This document shows, piece by piece, positions 18,155-27,118 of a stretch of 64,000 bases of DNA; within the stretch, counting starts at the first letter, position 1; every line of letters starts with the position of its first letter. Position numbers and translations under genes: made by a program. The stretch comes from Amazonocrinis nigriterrae CENA67 (GTDB lineage: Bacteria; Cyanobacteriota; Cyanobacteriia; Cyanobacteriales; Nostocaceae): positions 1-64,000 of the forward strand of contig NZ_JAECZC010000016.1 in assembly GCF_016056305.1 (NCBI RefSeq), read 5' to 3'. The notes under the pieces are model-generated. The model was not told where the DNA came from, did not search any database, and worked only from the letters and a program-made list of their open reading frames with translations.

Positions 18155-19108
18155 TTGAACCAAGCGACGCTACACCAGTTGAAGGTGTTTGAGGCGGCGG
18201 CACGGCACGGTAGCTTTACTCGTGCTGCTGAGGAATTGTTTCTTACCCAACCCACTGTCTCCATGCAGATCAAGCAACTCACGAAATCAGTAGGGTTGCC
18301 ATTATTTGAGCAGGTGGGTAAGCGTCTATATCTAACAGAAGCGGGACGGGAATTATTTGCCACTTGCCGACAGCTTTTTGATACTATAGCCCAGTTTGAA
18401 ATGAAAGTAGCAGATTTAAAGGGGCTAAAACAGGGTCAATTACGTTTGGCAGTGATTACAACAGCAAAATATTTTGTACCGCGTTTGTTAGGGCCGTTTT
18501 GTCAACTTTACCCAGGCATTGAGATTTCGCTGCAAGTCACGAACCACGAAGGCATTTTAGAAAGGATGGTGAATAATCTCGATGACTTGTATGTGATGAG
18601 TCAAATTCCAGAACATTTAGATGTGAATTACCAGGCTTTATTAGACAATCCCTTGGTAGTATTTGCACCAGTAAATCATCCCTTAGCAAAAGAGAAAAAT
18701 ATCCCCTTAGAACGTCTGTGTAGTGAACCTTTTATTATGCGGGAACCAGGTTCAGGAACTCGCCGGGCTATTCAAGGCCTTCTAGACGAAAAAGGGCTAA
18801 AAGTCAAGGTCAAATTGGAATTGGGTAGTAACGAGGCGATTAAACAAGCGATCGCTGGCGGTCTTGGAATCTCTGTTTTATCTCGCCATACCTTACTGAC
18901 AGATACAGCAGAGTTCAGCATTCTAGACGTACAAAACTTTCCCATAAAACGCACTTGGTACATGGTACACCCAGCTGGCAAACAGTTATCTATCGTTGCT
19001 CGTACCTATTATGAGTATTTACTGGAGGCAGCAAAGCAGTTTGTGCAGCCAACAAATTTTTCTACCTACACTACAGCTGAGTCGAATCAACTGAACGCTG
19101 AAGTATGA
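18155..19108 (+). CDS. rbcR: LysR-family transcriptional regulator RbcR/CcmR-like
   Basis: A 317-residue LysR regulator. The N-terminal winged helix-turn-helix (about 1-60, HGSFTRAAEELFLTQPTVSM) is followed by a periplasmic-binding-protein-like effector domain. RbcR is the essential activator of RuBisCO and carbon-concentrating genes in cyanobacteria, responding to carbon and nitrogen metabolites. It is encoded right behind the ccm operon, as recalled for Anabaena. The start is TTG 18155, preceded by GAGGAG at 18141-18146 with 8-nt spacing. The paralogues NdhR/CcmR and CmpR cannot be excluded from sequence alone. Confidence 0.82.
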   Translation: MNQATLHQLKVFEAAARHGSFTRAAEELFLTQPTVSMQIKQLTKSVGLPLFEQVGKRLYLTEAGRELFATCRQLFDTIAQFEMKVADLKGLKQGQLRLAVITTAKYFVPRLLGPFCQLYPGIEISLQVTNHEGILERMVNNLDDLYVMSQIPEHLDVNYQALLDNPLVVFAPVNHPLAKEKNIPLERLCSEPFIMREPGSGTRRAIQGLLDEKGLKVKVKLELGSNEAIKQAIAGGLGISVLSRHTLLTDTAEFSILDVQNFPIKRTWYMVHPAGKQLSIVARTYYEYLLEAAKQFVQPTNFSTYTTAESNQLNAEV

Positions 19109-19323
19109 AGTTGCTTCACGCTACTTGGGGGAGGAAGTTAGAATCATCGCCTCTCCCACCTGCTTAAAATCCAGGTAAAAATGCCTGTTTTGAGTAGCAA
19201 ATGAGTAGTGTGAGGCTGATTAGCGTTATTTATCCTGACTCAAAAGCAAATGAGCATAGCTGGCAAGAAATCATTACACTGAGAGTAAGTTGCCATGCTG
19301 GGATTGACAGTCCTATAGAAACG

Positions 19324-20517
19324 ATGACTCAAGAAACTACAAGAATATGTATCCTTGGTGGAGGCTTTGGTGGTCTCTACACAGCTTTGCGCTTAAGCCA
19401 ATTACCTTGGGAGTCTACGCAAAAACCCGAAATTGTGCTGGTAGATCAAAGCGATCGCTTTTTATTTTCCCCCTTACTCTACGAATTACTCACCAGAGAA
19501 TTGCAAACCTGGGAAATTGCCCCACCCTTTGAAGAACTTTTACAAAACACAGGTGTACGTTTTTACCAAGCAGTCGTGTCTGGAATCGACACTGAGCAGC
19601 AATGGGTACATCTACAAGATGGGCCAGAAATCCACTATGACCGATTAGTGCTTGCTTTAGGTGGAGAAACACCACTAGACTTAGTTCCTGGCGCTACATC
19701 CTACGCTTTTCCCTTCCGCACCATCACTGATGCCTATCGTTTAGAAGAACGCCTGCGAGTGCTAGAAGAATCGAAACTAGAAAAAATTCGCGTGGCAATT
19801 GTTGGCGCTGGCTACAGCGGTGTGGAATTAGCTTGTAAACTAGCAGACAGACTAGGAGAAAGAGGACGTTTTCGCCTAATTGAAATCAGTGACGAGATTT
19901 TGCGAACTTCTCCAGAGTTTAACCGTGAAGCAGCAAAGAAAGCTTTAGAAGCACGCAATGTATTTCTGGATTTAGAAACCAAAGTCGAAGCGATCGCACA
20001 AGACAGCATATCTCTAGAATATAAAAATCAGGTAGACTCGATTCCCGTAGATATAGTAATTTGGACTGTAGGAACGCGAGTTGCTCCCGTAGTCAAAACA
20101 CTTCCTTTCAAGCAAAATCAGCGTGGTCAAATCAGCACTACATCCACACTACAAGTCCTTGACCATCCAGAAATCTTTGCCTTGGGAGATTTAGCAGAGT
20201 GTTATGATGCTGAAGGGCAGCAAGTCCCTGCTACTGCACAAGCAGCCTTTCAACAAGCTGATTATACAGCCTGGAACATCTGGGCAAGTTTAACTAATCG
20301 TCCCTTACTTCCCTTCCGCTATCAACAGTTAGGGGAAATGATGGCACTAGGGAAAGATAACGCCACCTTGACTGGCTTAGGAATTAAACTAGATGGGACT
20401 TTAGCATACGTCGCCCGTCGTCTTGCCTATCTATATCGGATGCCAACTTTAGATCATCAGCTGAAAGTTGGTTTTAATTGGCTCGTCCGTCCTATTATAG
20501 AAACACTTTCTCAGTAG
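19324..20517 (+). CDS. ndbB: type II NAD(P)H dehydrogenase (NdbB-like, possible demethylphylloquinone reductase)
   Basis: A 397-residue two-dinucleotide-binding flavoprotein. The FAD site ICILGGGFGGLYTA sits at the N-terminus, and the second Rossmann motif VAIVGAGYSGVELA at about 156-169. The C-terminal ALGDLAE (about 285-291) is the FAD-ribityl contact. NDH-2 enzymes pass electrons from NAD(P)H to quinones without pumping protons. The ndbB class reduces demethylphylloquinone for vitamin K1 synthesis. An upstream in-frame ATG at 19201 would add 41 residues, but these do not resemble the family and the FAD motif fits a start at 19324. The ndbB assignment rests partly on its position after rbcR. 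Confidence 0.8.
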   Translation: MTQETTRICILGGGFGGLYTALRLSQLPWESTQKPEIVLVDQSDRFLFSPLLYELLTRELQTWEIAPPFEELLQNTGVRFYQAVVSGIDTEQQWVHLQDGPEIHYDRLVLALGGETPLDLVPGATSYAFPFRTITDAYRLEERLRVLEESKLEKIRVAIVGAGYSGVELACKLADRLGERGRFRLIEISDEILRTSPEFNREAAKKALEARNVFLDLETKVEAIAQDSISLEYKNQVDSIPVDIVIWTVGTRVAPVVKTLPFKQNQRGQISTTSTLQVLDHPEIFALGDLAECYDAEGQQVPATAQAAFQQADYTAWNIWASLTNRPLLPFRYQQLGEMMALGKDNATLTGLGIKLDGTLAYVARRLAYLYRMPTLDHQLKVGFNWLVRPIIETLSQ

Positions 20518-20766
20518 AACATTTAGAAGACAACTATTACGCTCAAGCAAATTTAGTAAGCATAAATACTCGTATTAGATGACTGTTGACCGTTGACCGT
20601 TGACTGTTAACAGTCAACTCTAATTAATATGCAATTTTCTTGGTATAACACCAATTCTCTAAAACAAAGTGACAAATTCCAACCAGAAACCCTCATTAAA
20701 TTTAACTTTCTTAATTACGAATTACGAATTACGAATTACGAATTTTGGACTTAAGCACTTGCTATT

Positions 20767-21411
20767 ATGGAACGACCAAAAGTTATTTTTTTAGATGCAG
20801 TAGGCACACTCTTCGGTGTCAAAGGTAGTGTGGGCGAAGTTTATAGTCAGATAGCCCAGGAATTTGAGGTTACAGTTTCAGCCGAAACATTAAATAGAAC
20901 ATTTATCCAAAGCTTTAAAGCAGCACCGCCACCTATTTTTCCAGATGCCGAACCACAAGATATTCCCCAACTAGAGTTTGAATGGTGGCGGACAATTGCC
21001 TTAAACACCTTTGAAAGTGCAGGTGTGATCAAGCAATTTTCTGACTTTTCTGCTTTTTTTAGCGAACTCTACATTCATTTTGGTACTGCCGAACCGTGGT
21101 TTGTGTATCCCGATGTTTTGTCATCTCTAATCAGCTGGCAACGATTGGGAATTGAACTAGGAATACTGTCCAATTTCGATTCCCGAATTTACCCAGTATT
21201 ACAAAGTTTGGGACTGAGCAATTATTTCCAATCTGTAACCATTTCTACACAAGCATGTGCAGCGAAACCCGATGCTAAAATTTTTGCCATTGCTTTAGAA
21301 AAACATAACTGTCTACCAGAGGCAGCATGGCACATTGGTGACAGTATCATAGAAGACTATCAAGGAGCTAAAGCAGCAGGATTGAGAGGCATTTGGATTA
21401 ATCGTCAATAG
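20767..21411 (+). CDS. HAD-superfamily hydrolase (HDHD3/REG-2-like)
   Basis: A 214-residue HAD-IA phosphatase-like protein. Motif I reads FLDAVGTLF (residues 8-16): the nucleophile Asp is present but the usual second Asp is Val, as in the REG-2/HDHD3 branch. Motif II SNFD is at about 139-142, the motif III Lys at about 163 (AAKPDAKIF) and motif IV GDSIIEDY at about 195-202. The substrate is unknown. A repeat stretch with the ATTACGAATTACGAATTACG unit precedes the gene. Confidence 0.85.
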   Translation: MERPKVIFLDAVGTLFGVKGSVGEVYSQIAQEFEVTVSAETLNRTFIQSFKAAPPPIFPDAEPQDIPQLEFEWWRTIALNTFESAGVIKQFSDFSAFFSELYIHFGTAEPWFVYPDVLSSLISWQRLGIELGILSNFDSRIYPVLQSLGLSNYFQSVTISTQACAAKPDAKIFAIALEKHNCLPEAAWHIGDSIIEDYQGAKAAGLRGIWINRQ

Positions 21412-21436
21412 TTTGGGCATTGGGCATGGGGCATTA

Positions 21437-22714
21437 TTAGCTATTACTAACTTGCAAAACTTGCACTTCTTGTTGTGGGGAAATTAATGTTGTACCTATT
21501 GGTAGAACGGCTAAGGCATTGGTTTGAGCTAAGTTAATTAAATTGCCAGAACTATGACTACCGCCAGCTTTGTGAAATTCATAAACTCCATCAACTAAAT
21601 GTAAGCGACCCCAAATATAAGTTTCACGCTTGCCATCCGATCGCAATTCATCATGCGATCGCACTTTCAAAAATGCTGGTTCCCAACCTTCAGCAAGTCC
21701 CGACAATTTCCTAATTGCTGGTTGCACAAATCGCCAAAAAGTTACTAAAACAGCAGCAGGATTTCCTGGTAAACCGAAATATAATGTTGGCTGTTGTACG
21801 GGCGTAAAGCTTTGCACCCCTACTATCTGGGGGGGAAATGTGGCAACAGTGAGAGGTTTACCGGGCCGCATTTCCACAGTACGAATGTGAATTTTTGCTT
21901 TTAATGACTCTAGAATTTGATCAACATAATCATAATCTCCTACTGAAACTCCACCAGAAGAAATAACTATATCGGCGTTATTTATGGCATAGTTCATAGT
22001 TTCTTGAAGTGCAACCGGATCATCTTTGACAATACCTAACAATAGCGGTTCTGCCCCACTTTCTCTTACTAAAGTAGCTAAGGCATATTGATTAGAATCA
22101 ACAATTTGTCCTGGTTGCAATGGTTTTTCAAGAGTTACCAATTCATCCCCAGTAGAAAAAATTGCCACACGCGGACGACGGTAAACATTTAATCGGGGAC
22201 ATTGTGCTGCTGCTAAGACAGCAATTTCTTGAGCTTTTAACTGAATTCCTGCTGGTAATAGTTGTGTATCCGCTTGGTAGAAAGAGGCTTTTTGTCTAAC
22301 AAATTCTTGCGACTTTGTTGGCGCAGCTAGAATCAAAACGTGGTTTGCCTCCTGGCGTGTTCTCTCCTGCATAATTACAGTATCTGCACCAGTTGGCATC
22401 ACTGCACCTGTGAAAATTCGGGCGGCTTGTCCTGGCTGAATTGTAGACTTTGGTTGATATCCTGCTGGAATTTCTTCCACTATTTCTAAAATAGCTGGCT
22501 GTTCAGCATTAGAGTCTTGTACATCCTTGTAACGTACTGCATAGCCATCCATTGCCGAATTGTCCCAATGGGGAAAATCTAGCGGACTGGTGACAGGCGT
22601 TGCCAAAATGCGATGATCTGCTGCCAACAAATCTACAATTTCTGTGTCCCGTTGAGAATTTAACGGTTGCACTAAATTTAAAATGATTGCTTCTGCATCG
22701 CTAACTGACACCAT
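21437..22714 (-). CDS. moeA: molybdopterin molybdenumtransferase MoeA
   Basis: A protein of about 425 residues from ATG 22714 that inserts molybdate into adenylated molybdopterin in the last step of molybdenum cofactor synthesis. It is needed, for example, for nitrate reductase. Visible hallmarks are LDFPHWDNSAMDGYAV (about 42-57), IFTGAVMPTGADTVIMQE (about 97-114), the MoCF-domain IFSTGDELV (about 184-192), ISSGGVSVGDYDYV and PGKPLTVA. The frame stays open to an upstream ATG at 22777, but the extra 21 hydrophobic residues are not family-like. No other Mo-cofactor genes are adjacent. Confidence 0.92.
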   Translation of the reverse strand: MVSVSDAEAIILNLVQPLNSQRDTEIVDLLAADHRILATPVTSPLDFPHWDNSAMDGYAVRYKDVQDSNAEQPAILEIVEEIPAGYQPKSTIQPGQAARIFTGAVMPTGADTVIMQERTRQEANHVLILAAPTKSQEFVRQKASFYQADTQLLPAGIQLKAQEIAVLAAAQCPRLNVYRRPRVAIFSTGDELVTLEKPLQPGQIVDSNQYALATLVRESGAEPLLLGIVKDDPVALQETMNYAINNADIVISSGGVSVGDYDYVDQILESLKAKIHIRTVEMRPGKPLTVATFPPQIVGVQSFTPVQQPTLYFGLPGNPAAVLVTFWRFVQPAIRKLSGLAEGWEPAFLKVRSHDELRSDGKRETYIWGRLHLVDGVYEFHKAGGSHSSGNLINLAQTNALAVLPIGTTLISPQQEVQVLQVSNS

Positions 22715-22898
22715 AATGAGCGACTCCAAACAAATAAAGTTACTCATGGCAAGTATACAGAATACAAGAAGCAACAACTTCTTTTATTTCGGTTCGCGTG
22801 TCAGTTGTCAGTTGTTAGTTGTCAGTTGTTTTTTAAGTCTGGTCTAATACTCTATCCCCTTGTGGGTGGTTTTTAGATATCTTTGCCACTGACCACTA

Positions 22899-23048
22899 AT
22901 ATCAAGTTCGGATAAATAGTTATAATTCCCACTGTCATTGCATCCCACCCCTAACCCCTCCCCGTGAACAAGGAGGGTAAACTTTGACTTGCGTCAAAGG
23001 CGGGGTGGGGTTCTTCGCTTTTTATAAGTAATTAAGCGAACTTGATAT
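22899..23048. mobile_element. MITE-like element, 150 bp with 12-bp terminal inverted repeats
   Basis: The ends ATATCAAGTTCG (22899-22910) and CGAACTTGATAT (23037-23048) are perfect inverse copies. The interior includes a CCCCTCCCC-type stretch and no ORF. It lies in the spacer between moeA and coaT, inside other degenerate repeats. Confidence 0.65.
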
Positions 23049-23110
23049 AACCACTAACCACTAACCACTGACCACTGACAAAAACTCTATCCACACAGGG
23101 GTAGAGTTTT

Positions 23111-25030
23111 TTATTTGAGTAATCTGAGTCCACTGAGAGTAACTAATACTGTAGAACCTTCATGACCAATTACACCGATAGGTAAGTTGATATTGCCTAA
23201 AAAGTTACCAATCAACAGCAAGATAATAAACCCTAAAGCTATAGCGATATTCTGTTTAACTATACTTTGCGATCGCCTGCCCAATTTAATCGCGGTGGCA
23301 ATTTTCTCTAATCTGTCTGCCATCAATACAATATCTGCGGTTTCCAATGCTACATCACTACCCGCCCCACCCATGGCAATACCTACGGAAGCTTGAGCCA
23401 AAGCGGGTGCATCATTGATGCCATCGCCCACCATTGCTACTATTTTATACTGCTTCTGCAAACTACGGATGACATCTAACTTATCTTCAGGTAAAAGTTC
23501 TGCATACACGCAATTAATTCCCACTGCTTGAGCAACACAAGCAGCAGTGCGCTGATTATCACCCGTAATCATCACAATTTCTTCAACTCCCAACTTTCGC
23601 AAACGGGTAATAGTTGCTACTGCTTCGGTGCGTACCATATCTGCAATAGCGATCGCCCCCATCACCTCATAATCTTCCCCGCTTTCTCGCGCTACCCAAA
23701 CAACAGTTTTCCCCTCATGTTCCCAGGCTTTCGCCAAGCTGTACAATGCCTCTGGTAACTGGGCAACATATTGCTGGATAAAAGTTGCTTTCCCTACAAC
23801 TAGGTTTTGATTATTTAAAATACCAATAATTCCCTGTCCGGGTATGGCTTGCACCTCAACTCCCCGCACCCAATTTAAATCATTAGCTGCCTGTACAATG
23901 GCCTTACCAATGGGATGTTCGGAACAAGATTCTAAAGCAGCCGCAGCTTTTAATACATCTCCTTGCGAGTATTCACTACTAGAAATTACCTGAGAAACTT
24001 GTACTTGTCCTGTTGTCAGGGTACCAGTTTTATCAAAAGCGATCGCCCGGACTTTACCAATTTTCTCCAATTGCGCCCCATTTTTAAACAAAATCCCTTG
24101 TCTTGCACCATTGGCAATTCCTGACAGCAGTGTGGGCATAATTGCTGCCATCAAGGCACATGGAGAAGCTACCACCAAAAAGGTAAGGGCGCGATAAATT
24201 GTAGTTTCCCAGTCCCAACCCCAAATAAATGGCGGCAAAGTTGCCAGTAATACGCCAGCTATGACAATTACCCGTGCATATCCGCGTTCAAATCGCTCAA
24301 TAAACTGTTGAGAAGGCGGTTCTTCTGTTTGTGCTTGTTCTACCAAGCGAATCACACGCTGAATCAAACTACTTTCTGCTGGTTTGTGTACTTGAAGTTT
24401 CAGCGCACCATAACCATTGAGTGTACCAGCAAATACTTCAGCGCCTACTGTCTTCTCAACAGGTAAAGATTCACCTGTAATTGCAGCTTCATTCAAAGTA
24501 CTGTAACCAGACACAATTATGCCATCAGTAGGAATTAATTCTCCTGGTTTCACAACTATCTCATCTCCTACCTTTAGTTGGGAAATAGGAACTACCTCTT
24601 CTTTTCCTTGATGTAAAACCGTTGCCGTATCTGGTGTTAGACTCATCAAACTGCGGATACTCCGTTCAGTTCGCCGCATAGCGTAGCCTTCCAACGCCCC
24701 ACTAATCGCAAAGATGAGTATTAAAATTGCCCCATCAATAATTAAGTGATATTCCCTGCGCCATAAACCCAAGCTAGCAGCACCAACAGCTGCCACAATC
24801 ATCAGCAAATCTACATCTAGTTCCTTTTCTTTAATTAAAGTAGTCAGTCCTTCACGCGCACTTTCGTAGCCACCAATCACATAAGCAGCAGGTAACAGCA
24901 ATAATGCCCATCCCAAAGCGCCAAAATGCAAAGCGAACCATCCCAAGAATAACAGCAAGCCACAGAGTAGGGCTGCTAAGGTATCTGCATGTTCTTTGGT
25001 GAATTGGTTAAAACGCTGTGGGTAGAGCAT
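23111..25030 (-). CDS. coaT: P1B-4-type heavy-metal ATPase, CoaT-like cobalt exporter
   Basis: A 639-residue metal-transporting P-type ATPase of the plasma membrane. TGES (185-188), the phosphorylated Asp in DKTGT (333-337), SEHP and GDGINDAP are all present. The membrane metal site is SPC (289-291), and the last helices contain HEGST, the signature pair of the P1B-4 group (Co2+/Zn2+ export). No N-terminal metal-binding domain is present. A MerR-type operator lies just upstream, and coaR is encoded 3.6 kb away, which together point to cobalt efflux as in Synechocystis. Confidence 0.88.
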   Translation of the reverse strand: MLYPQRFNQFTKEHADTLAALLCGLLLFLGWFALHFGALGWALLLLPAAYVIGGYESAREGLTTLIKEKELDVDLLMIVAAVGAASLGLWRREYHLIIDGAILILIFAISGALEGYAMRRTERSIRSLMSLTPDTATVLHQGKEEVVPISQLKVGDEIVVKPGELIPTDGIIVSGYSTLNEAAITGESLPVEKTVGAEVFAGTLNGYGALKLQVHKPAESSLIQRVIRLVEQAQTEEPPSQQFIERFERGYARVIVIAGVLLATLPPFIWGWDWETTIYRALTFLVVASPCALMAAIMPTLLSGIANGARQGILFKNGAQLEKIGKVRAIAFDKTGTLTTGQVQVSQVISSSEYSQGDVLKAAAALESCSEHPIGKAIVQAANDLNWVRGVEVQAIPGQGIIGILNNQNLVVGKATFIQQYVAQLPEALYSLAKAWEHEGKTVVWVARESGEDYEVMGAIAIADMVRTEAVATITRLRKLGVEEIVMITGDNQRTAACVAQAVGINCVYAELLPEDKLDVIRSLQKQYKIVAMVGDGINDAPALAQASVGIAMGGAGSDVALETADIVLMADRLEKIATAIKLGRRSQSIVKQNIAIALGFIILLLIGNFLGNINLPIGVIGHEGSTVLVTLSGLRLLK

Positions 25031-25057
25031 GAGAGTTGAATTAATAAGGACTCTCTT

Positions 25058-25099
25058 AAGCTAAACCTTGACATTAATGTTAATGTCAAGGTTTAGAAT
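25058..25099. promoter_or_regulatory. symmetric MerR-type operator/promoter of coaT
   Basis: A 16-bp perfect inverted repeat with a 2-nt centre spans 25062-25095. On the minus strand it places TTGACA (25084-25089) and TAGCTT (25058-25063) 20 bp apart, the stretched spacing typical of MerR-activated promoters such as that of coaT. On the plus strand it also gives TTGACA (25068-25073), 20 bp, TAGAAT (25094-25099), pointing towards the STAS-ATPase operon starting at 25208. Confidence 0.85.
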
Positions 25100-25207
25100 T
25101 CAAAATGTGAAGGATAAGGGCGATCGCAAGACAATCTTATTTATTGATACCAGTGTTAAAGTTCAAAATATAAAATTTAAGAGATATCTGTAATAGTCGG
25201 AGTTATC

Positions 25208-26119
25208 TTGCTGTTAGAGACTAAAAACCAACCAAATTTCATTCTTTATGTCACCAAGATTGATGACAATCCCTACCATTTTAATAAGTTGTTCAAACTC
25301 AGAGACGAGATAGAGCAGTTACCCCAAGATTGTTTAAATATCAAGGTAGATTTTCACTACTGCGAATTTTTGGGACACTATGGCGTTGCTTTCTTAGGGG
25401 GGCTATTCCGTCTTATCGAAGCTCGTGGTGGCTCTCTCACTTTTGATTGGAATACACTTCCAGAGAAAGTTAGTATGAACTTGGCTCAAAATGGCTTCCT
25501 GTGTGATTTTGGTTGTGACAGGAAACCCTGGAACGGCAACTCCATACCTTATCGCAATGATCTTCAGCAGGATCTAAATGCTATTACAGACTACTTAAAA
25601 TACAATTGGTTGGGCAAAGGTTGGGTTAACATCAGTCCGAGATTACAAGACGCAATTACAGGGCGAGTATTAGAGATATATTGCAATGCATTTGAGCATA
25701 GTCAATCTACAGTAGGGGTGTTTAGCTGTGGTCAGCACTACCCCAATATGGGAGTTCTGCATCTGACAGTCATCGACTTTGGTATGGGCATCCCAACAAG
25801 TGTTCGCTCTTTACCTCAAAATTTGGGCAAAACTGCTAATGAAGCTCTAGAGTGGGCATTCAAGCCTGGCAATAGTACTAAGCTTGGCAGTATCTCCCGT
25901 GGTGCAGGCTTAAATTTATTGCAAGAATTCATTATAAAAAATCATGGAAACCTTACAATTTTCAGTAATGACGGGTATGTAAATATAGGCGATAATATTA
26001 TATATGAGAACAAGTGTACTAATTTTCGAGGAACCCTGATTAATATTGCACTGAAGTGCGATGAATCTTACTACTGCCTGGCTTCTGAAGTTGATCAGCC
26101 TAGGAAGCCTTTATTTTAA
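25208..26119 (+). CDS. STAS-like/GHKL ATPase protein (anti-sigma-kinase-like)
   Basis: A 303-residue protein. Residues about 10-100 look like a STAS-type alpha/beta domain (VDFHYCEFLGHYGVAFLGG). Residues about 140-285 are a GHKL (histidine-kinase-type) ATPase with the N-box EIYCNAFEHS (about 157-166), G1 box DFGMGIP (about 193-199) and G2 GAGLNLL (about 236-242). There is no dimerisation/phosphoacceptor His domain. It resembles anti-sigma kinases of the SpoIIAB/RsbW type rather than a sensor kinase. The start is TTG 25208, with GGAG 5 nt upstream. It heads a tight operon with a DUF4325 protein and a PIN nuclease. Confidence 0.75.
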   Translation: MLLETKNQPNFILYVTKIDDNPYHFNKLFKLRDEIEQLPQDCLNIKVDFHYCEFLGHYGVAFLGGLFRLIEARGGSLTFDWNTLPEKVSMNLAQNGFLCDFGCDRKPWNGNSIPYRNDLQQDLNAITDYLKYNWLGKGWVNISPRLQDAITGRVLEIYCNAFEHSQSTVGVFSCGQHYPNMGVLHLTVIDFGMGIPTSVRSLPQNLGKTANEALEWAFKPGNSTKLGSISRGAGLNLLQEFIIKNHGNLTIFSNDGYVNIGDNIIYENKCTNFRGTLINIALKCDESYYCLASEVDQPRKPLF

Positions 26120-26135
26120 AGAGGGAGATAGAGGA

Positions 26136-26483
26136 ATGGTATACAAAATTTTTAATATTGTGGGGGAATACGCTATCACCGCTGAAAGTGGGCAGAACGT
26201 ATATGACCAGATTCATCCAGTACTGCTTGCTGGCAACTCTGTAGAATTAGACTTTACTGGAGTTAAAGTCTTTGCATCACTGTTTTTCAACTTTGCCATT
26301 GGTCAACTCCTGAAGGATATCCCAGCAGATAAGCTAAATCAACAGGTTGAATTCATCGGTATCAGTTCTGATGGGTGGAATGTTCTTGAGCGTGTAATTA
26401 CCAATGCCAAGCACTACTACTCTGATGAGCGATTTCGTAATGCGGTTGATACAGTGATGGCAGAGCAGGCTGCAACTCTTTAG
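26136..26483 (+). CDS. STAS-like DUF4325 protein
   Basis: A 115-residue protein from ATG 26136, with a purine-rich ribosome site (AAAGAGGGAGATAGAGGA) directly before it. The core VELDFTGVKVFASLFFNFAIGQLL pattern (about 38-61, split here as VELDFTGVKVFAS and FFNFAIGQLL) is the DUF4325 hallmark, a domain related to STAS anti-sigma antagonists. A longer frame from 26061 overlaps the preceding gene and is less likely. It lies 16 bp after the GHKL ATPase and 3 bp before the PIN gene, which suggests that the proteins act together. Confidence 0.75.
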   Translation: MVYKIFNIVGEYAITAESGQNVYDQIHPVLLAGNSVELDFTGVKVFASLFFNFAIGQLLKDIPADKLNQQVEFIGISSDGWNVLERVITNAKHYYSDERFRNAVDTVMAEQAATL

Positions 26484-26486
26484 GGT

Positions 26487-27110
26487 ATGGCGGTTAATCT
26501 CAACATTCAAGCTGATATCATCGATATTAAAACTGATACTCCACAGCAGGATGATATTTTTCTTGTAGATACCAACGTCTGGTTTTGGCAGACTTACACA
26601 AATGCTGGGTTTGTTGGTAAAGCCTCCAAATTCAGCAGTTATCTTAAATATATCAACCAAGCTCTTGTAAATGGAGCTCTACTAACCTACTCTGGGCTGA
26701 TATTGGCGGAGCTTGCTCATATCATTGAGAAAACAGAGTATGACATTTACATACAGTCTCATGGTCATCTGCCACTTAAAGAATACCGTCATAATTATCC
26801 AAATGAACGGATGAATGTTGTTGCTGAAGTTCAGTCAGCTTGGCGTCAGGTAAAAGCACTTGCTGCTCCTATTAATTTGACAGTAGATGATGCAACAACC
26901 GATGCAGCATTGAATCGATTTCAAACTCAAGCTGTTGATGGATATGATTTACTACTCCTTGAAGCTATTAGCAGAGCAGAAGCAGGGAAAATTCAAATCA
27001 TTACAAATGATATGGACTATGCTGTTGTCCCAGGTATTGAGGTATTTACAAGCAACAACTATGTCATTCAAGCAGCTAACTTACAGCAAAAATTAGTAGC
27101 TAGCAGATAG
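26487..27110 (+). CDS. PIN-domain nuclease
   Basis: A 207-residue PIN-fold protein, probably a metal-dependent RNase. Acidic active-site candidates are Asp28 (FLVDTNVWFW), Glu75 (LILAELAH), Asp151/Asp154 (DGYDLLLLEA) and Asp175/Asp177 (IITNDMDYA). It is longer than VapC toxins (about 130-140 residues), having a 20-residue N-terminal extension and an inserted region at about 85-130. No VapB-like antitoxin is adjacent. The DUF4325 stop codon is 3 bp before this ATG, so the STAS/GHKL pair is the likely regulator. Confidence 0.78.
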   Translation: MAVNLNIQADIIDIKTDTPQQDDIFLVDTNVWFWQTYTNAGFVGKASKFSSYLKYINQALVNGALLTYSGLILAELAHIIEKTEYDIYIQSHGHLPLKEYRHNYPNERMNVVAEVQSAWRQVKALAAPINLTVDDATTDAALNRFQTQAVDGYDLLLLEAISRAEAGKIQIITNDMDYAVVPGIEVFTSNNYVIQAANLQQKLVASR

Positions 27111-27118
27111 AGGAAATA

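Noticed and set aside
19201-19323. 41-residue N-terminal extension of the NDH-2 protein
   Set aside because: The family starts a few residues before the FAD-binding GGGFGG motif. The extension resembles nothing and lacks a ribosome site.
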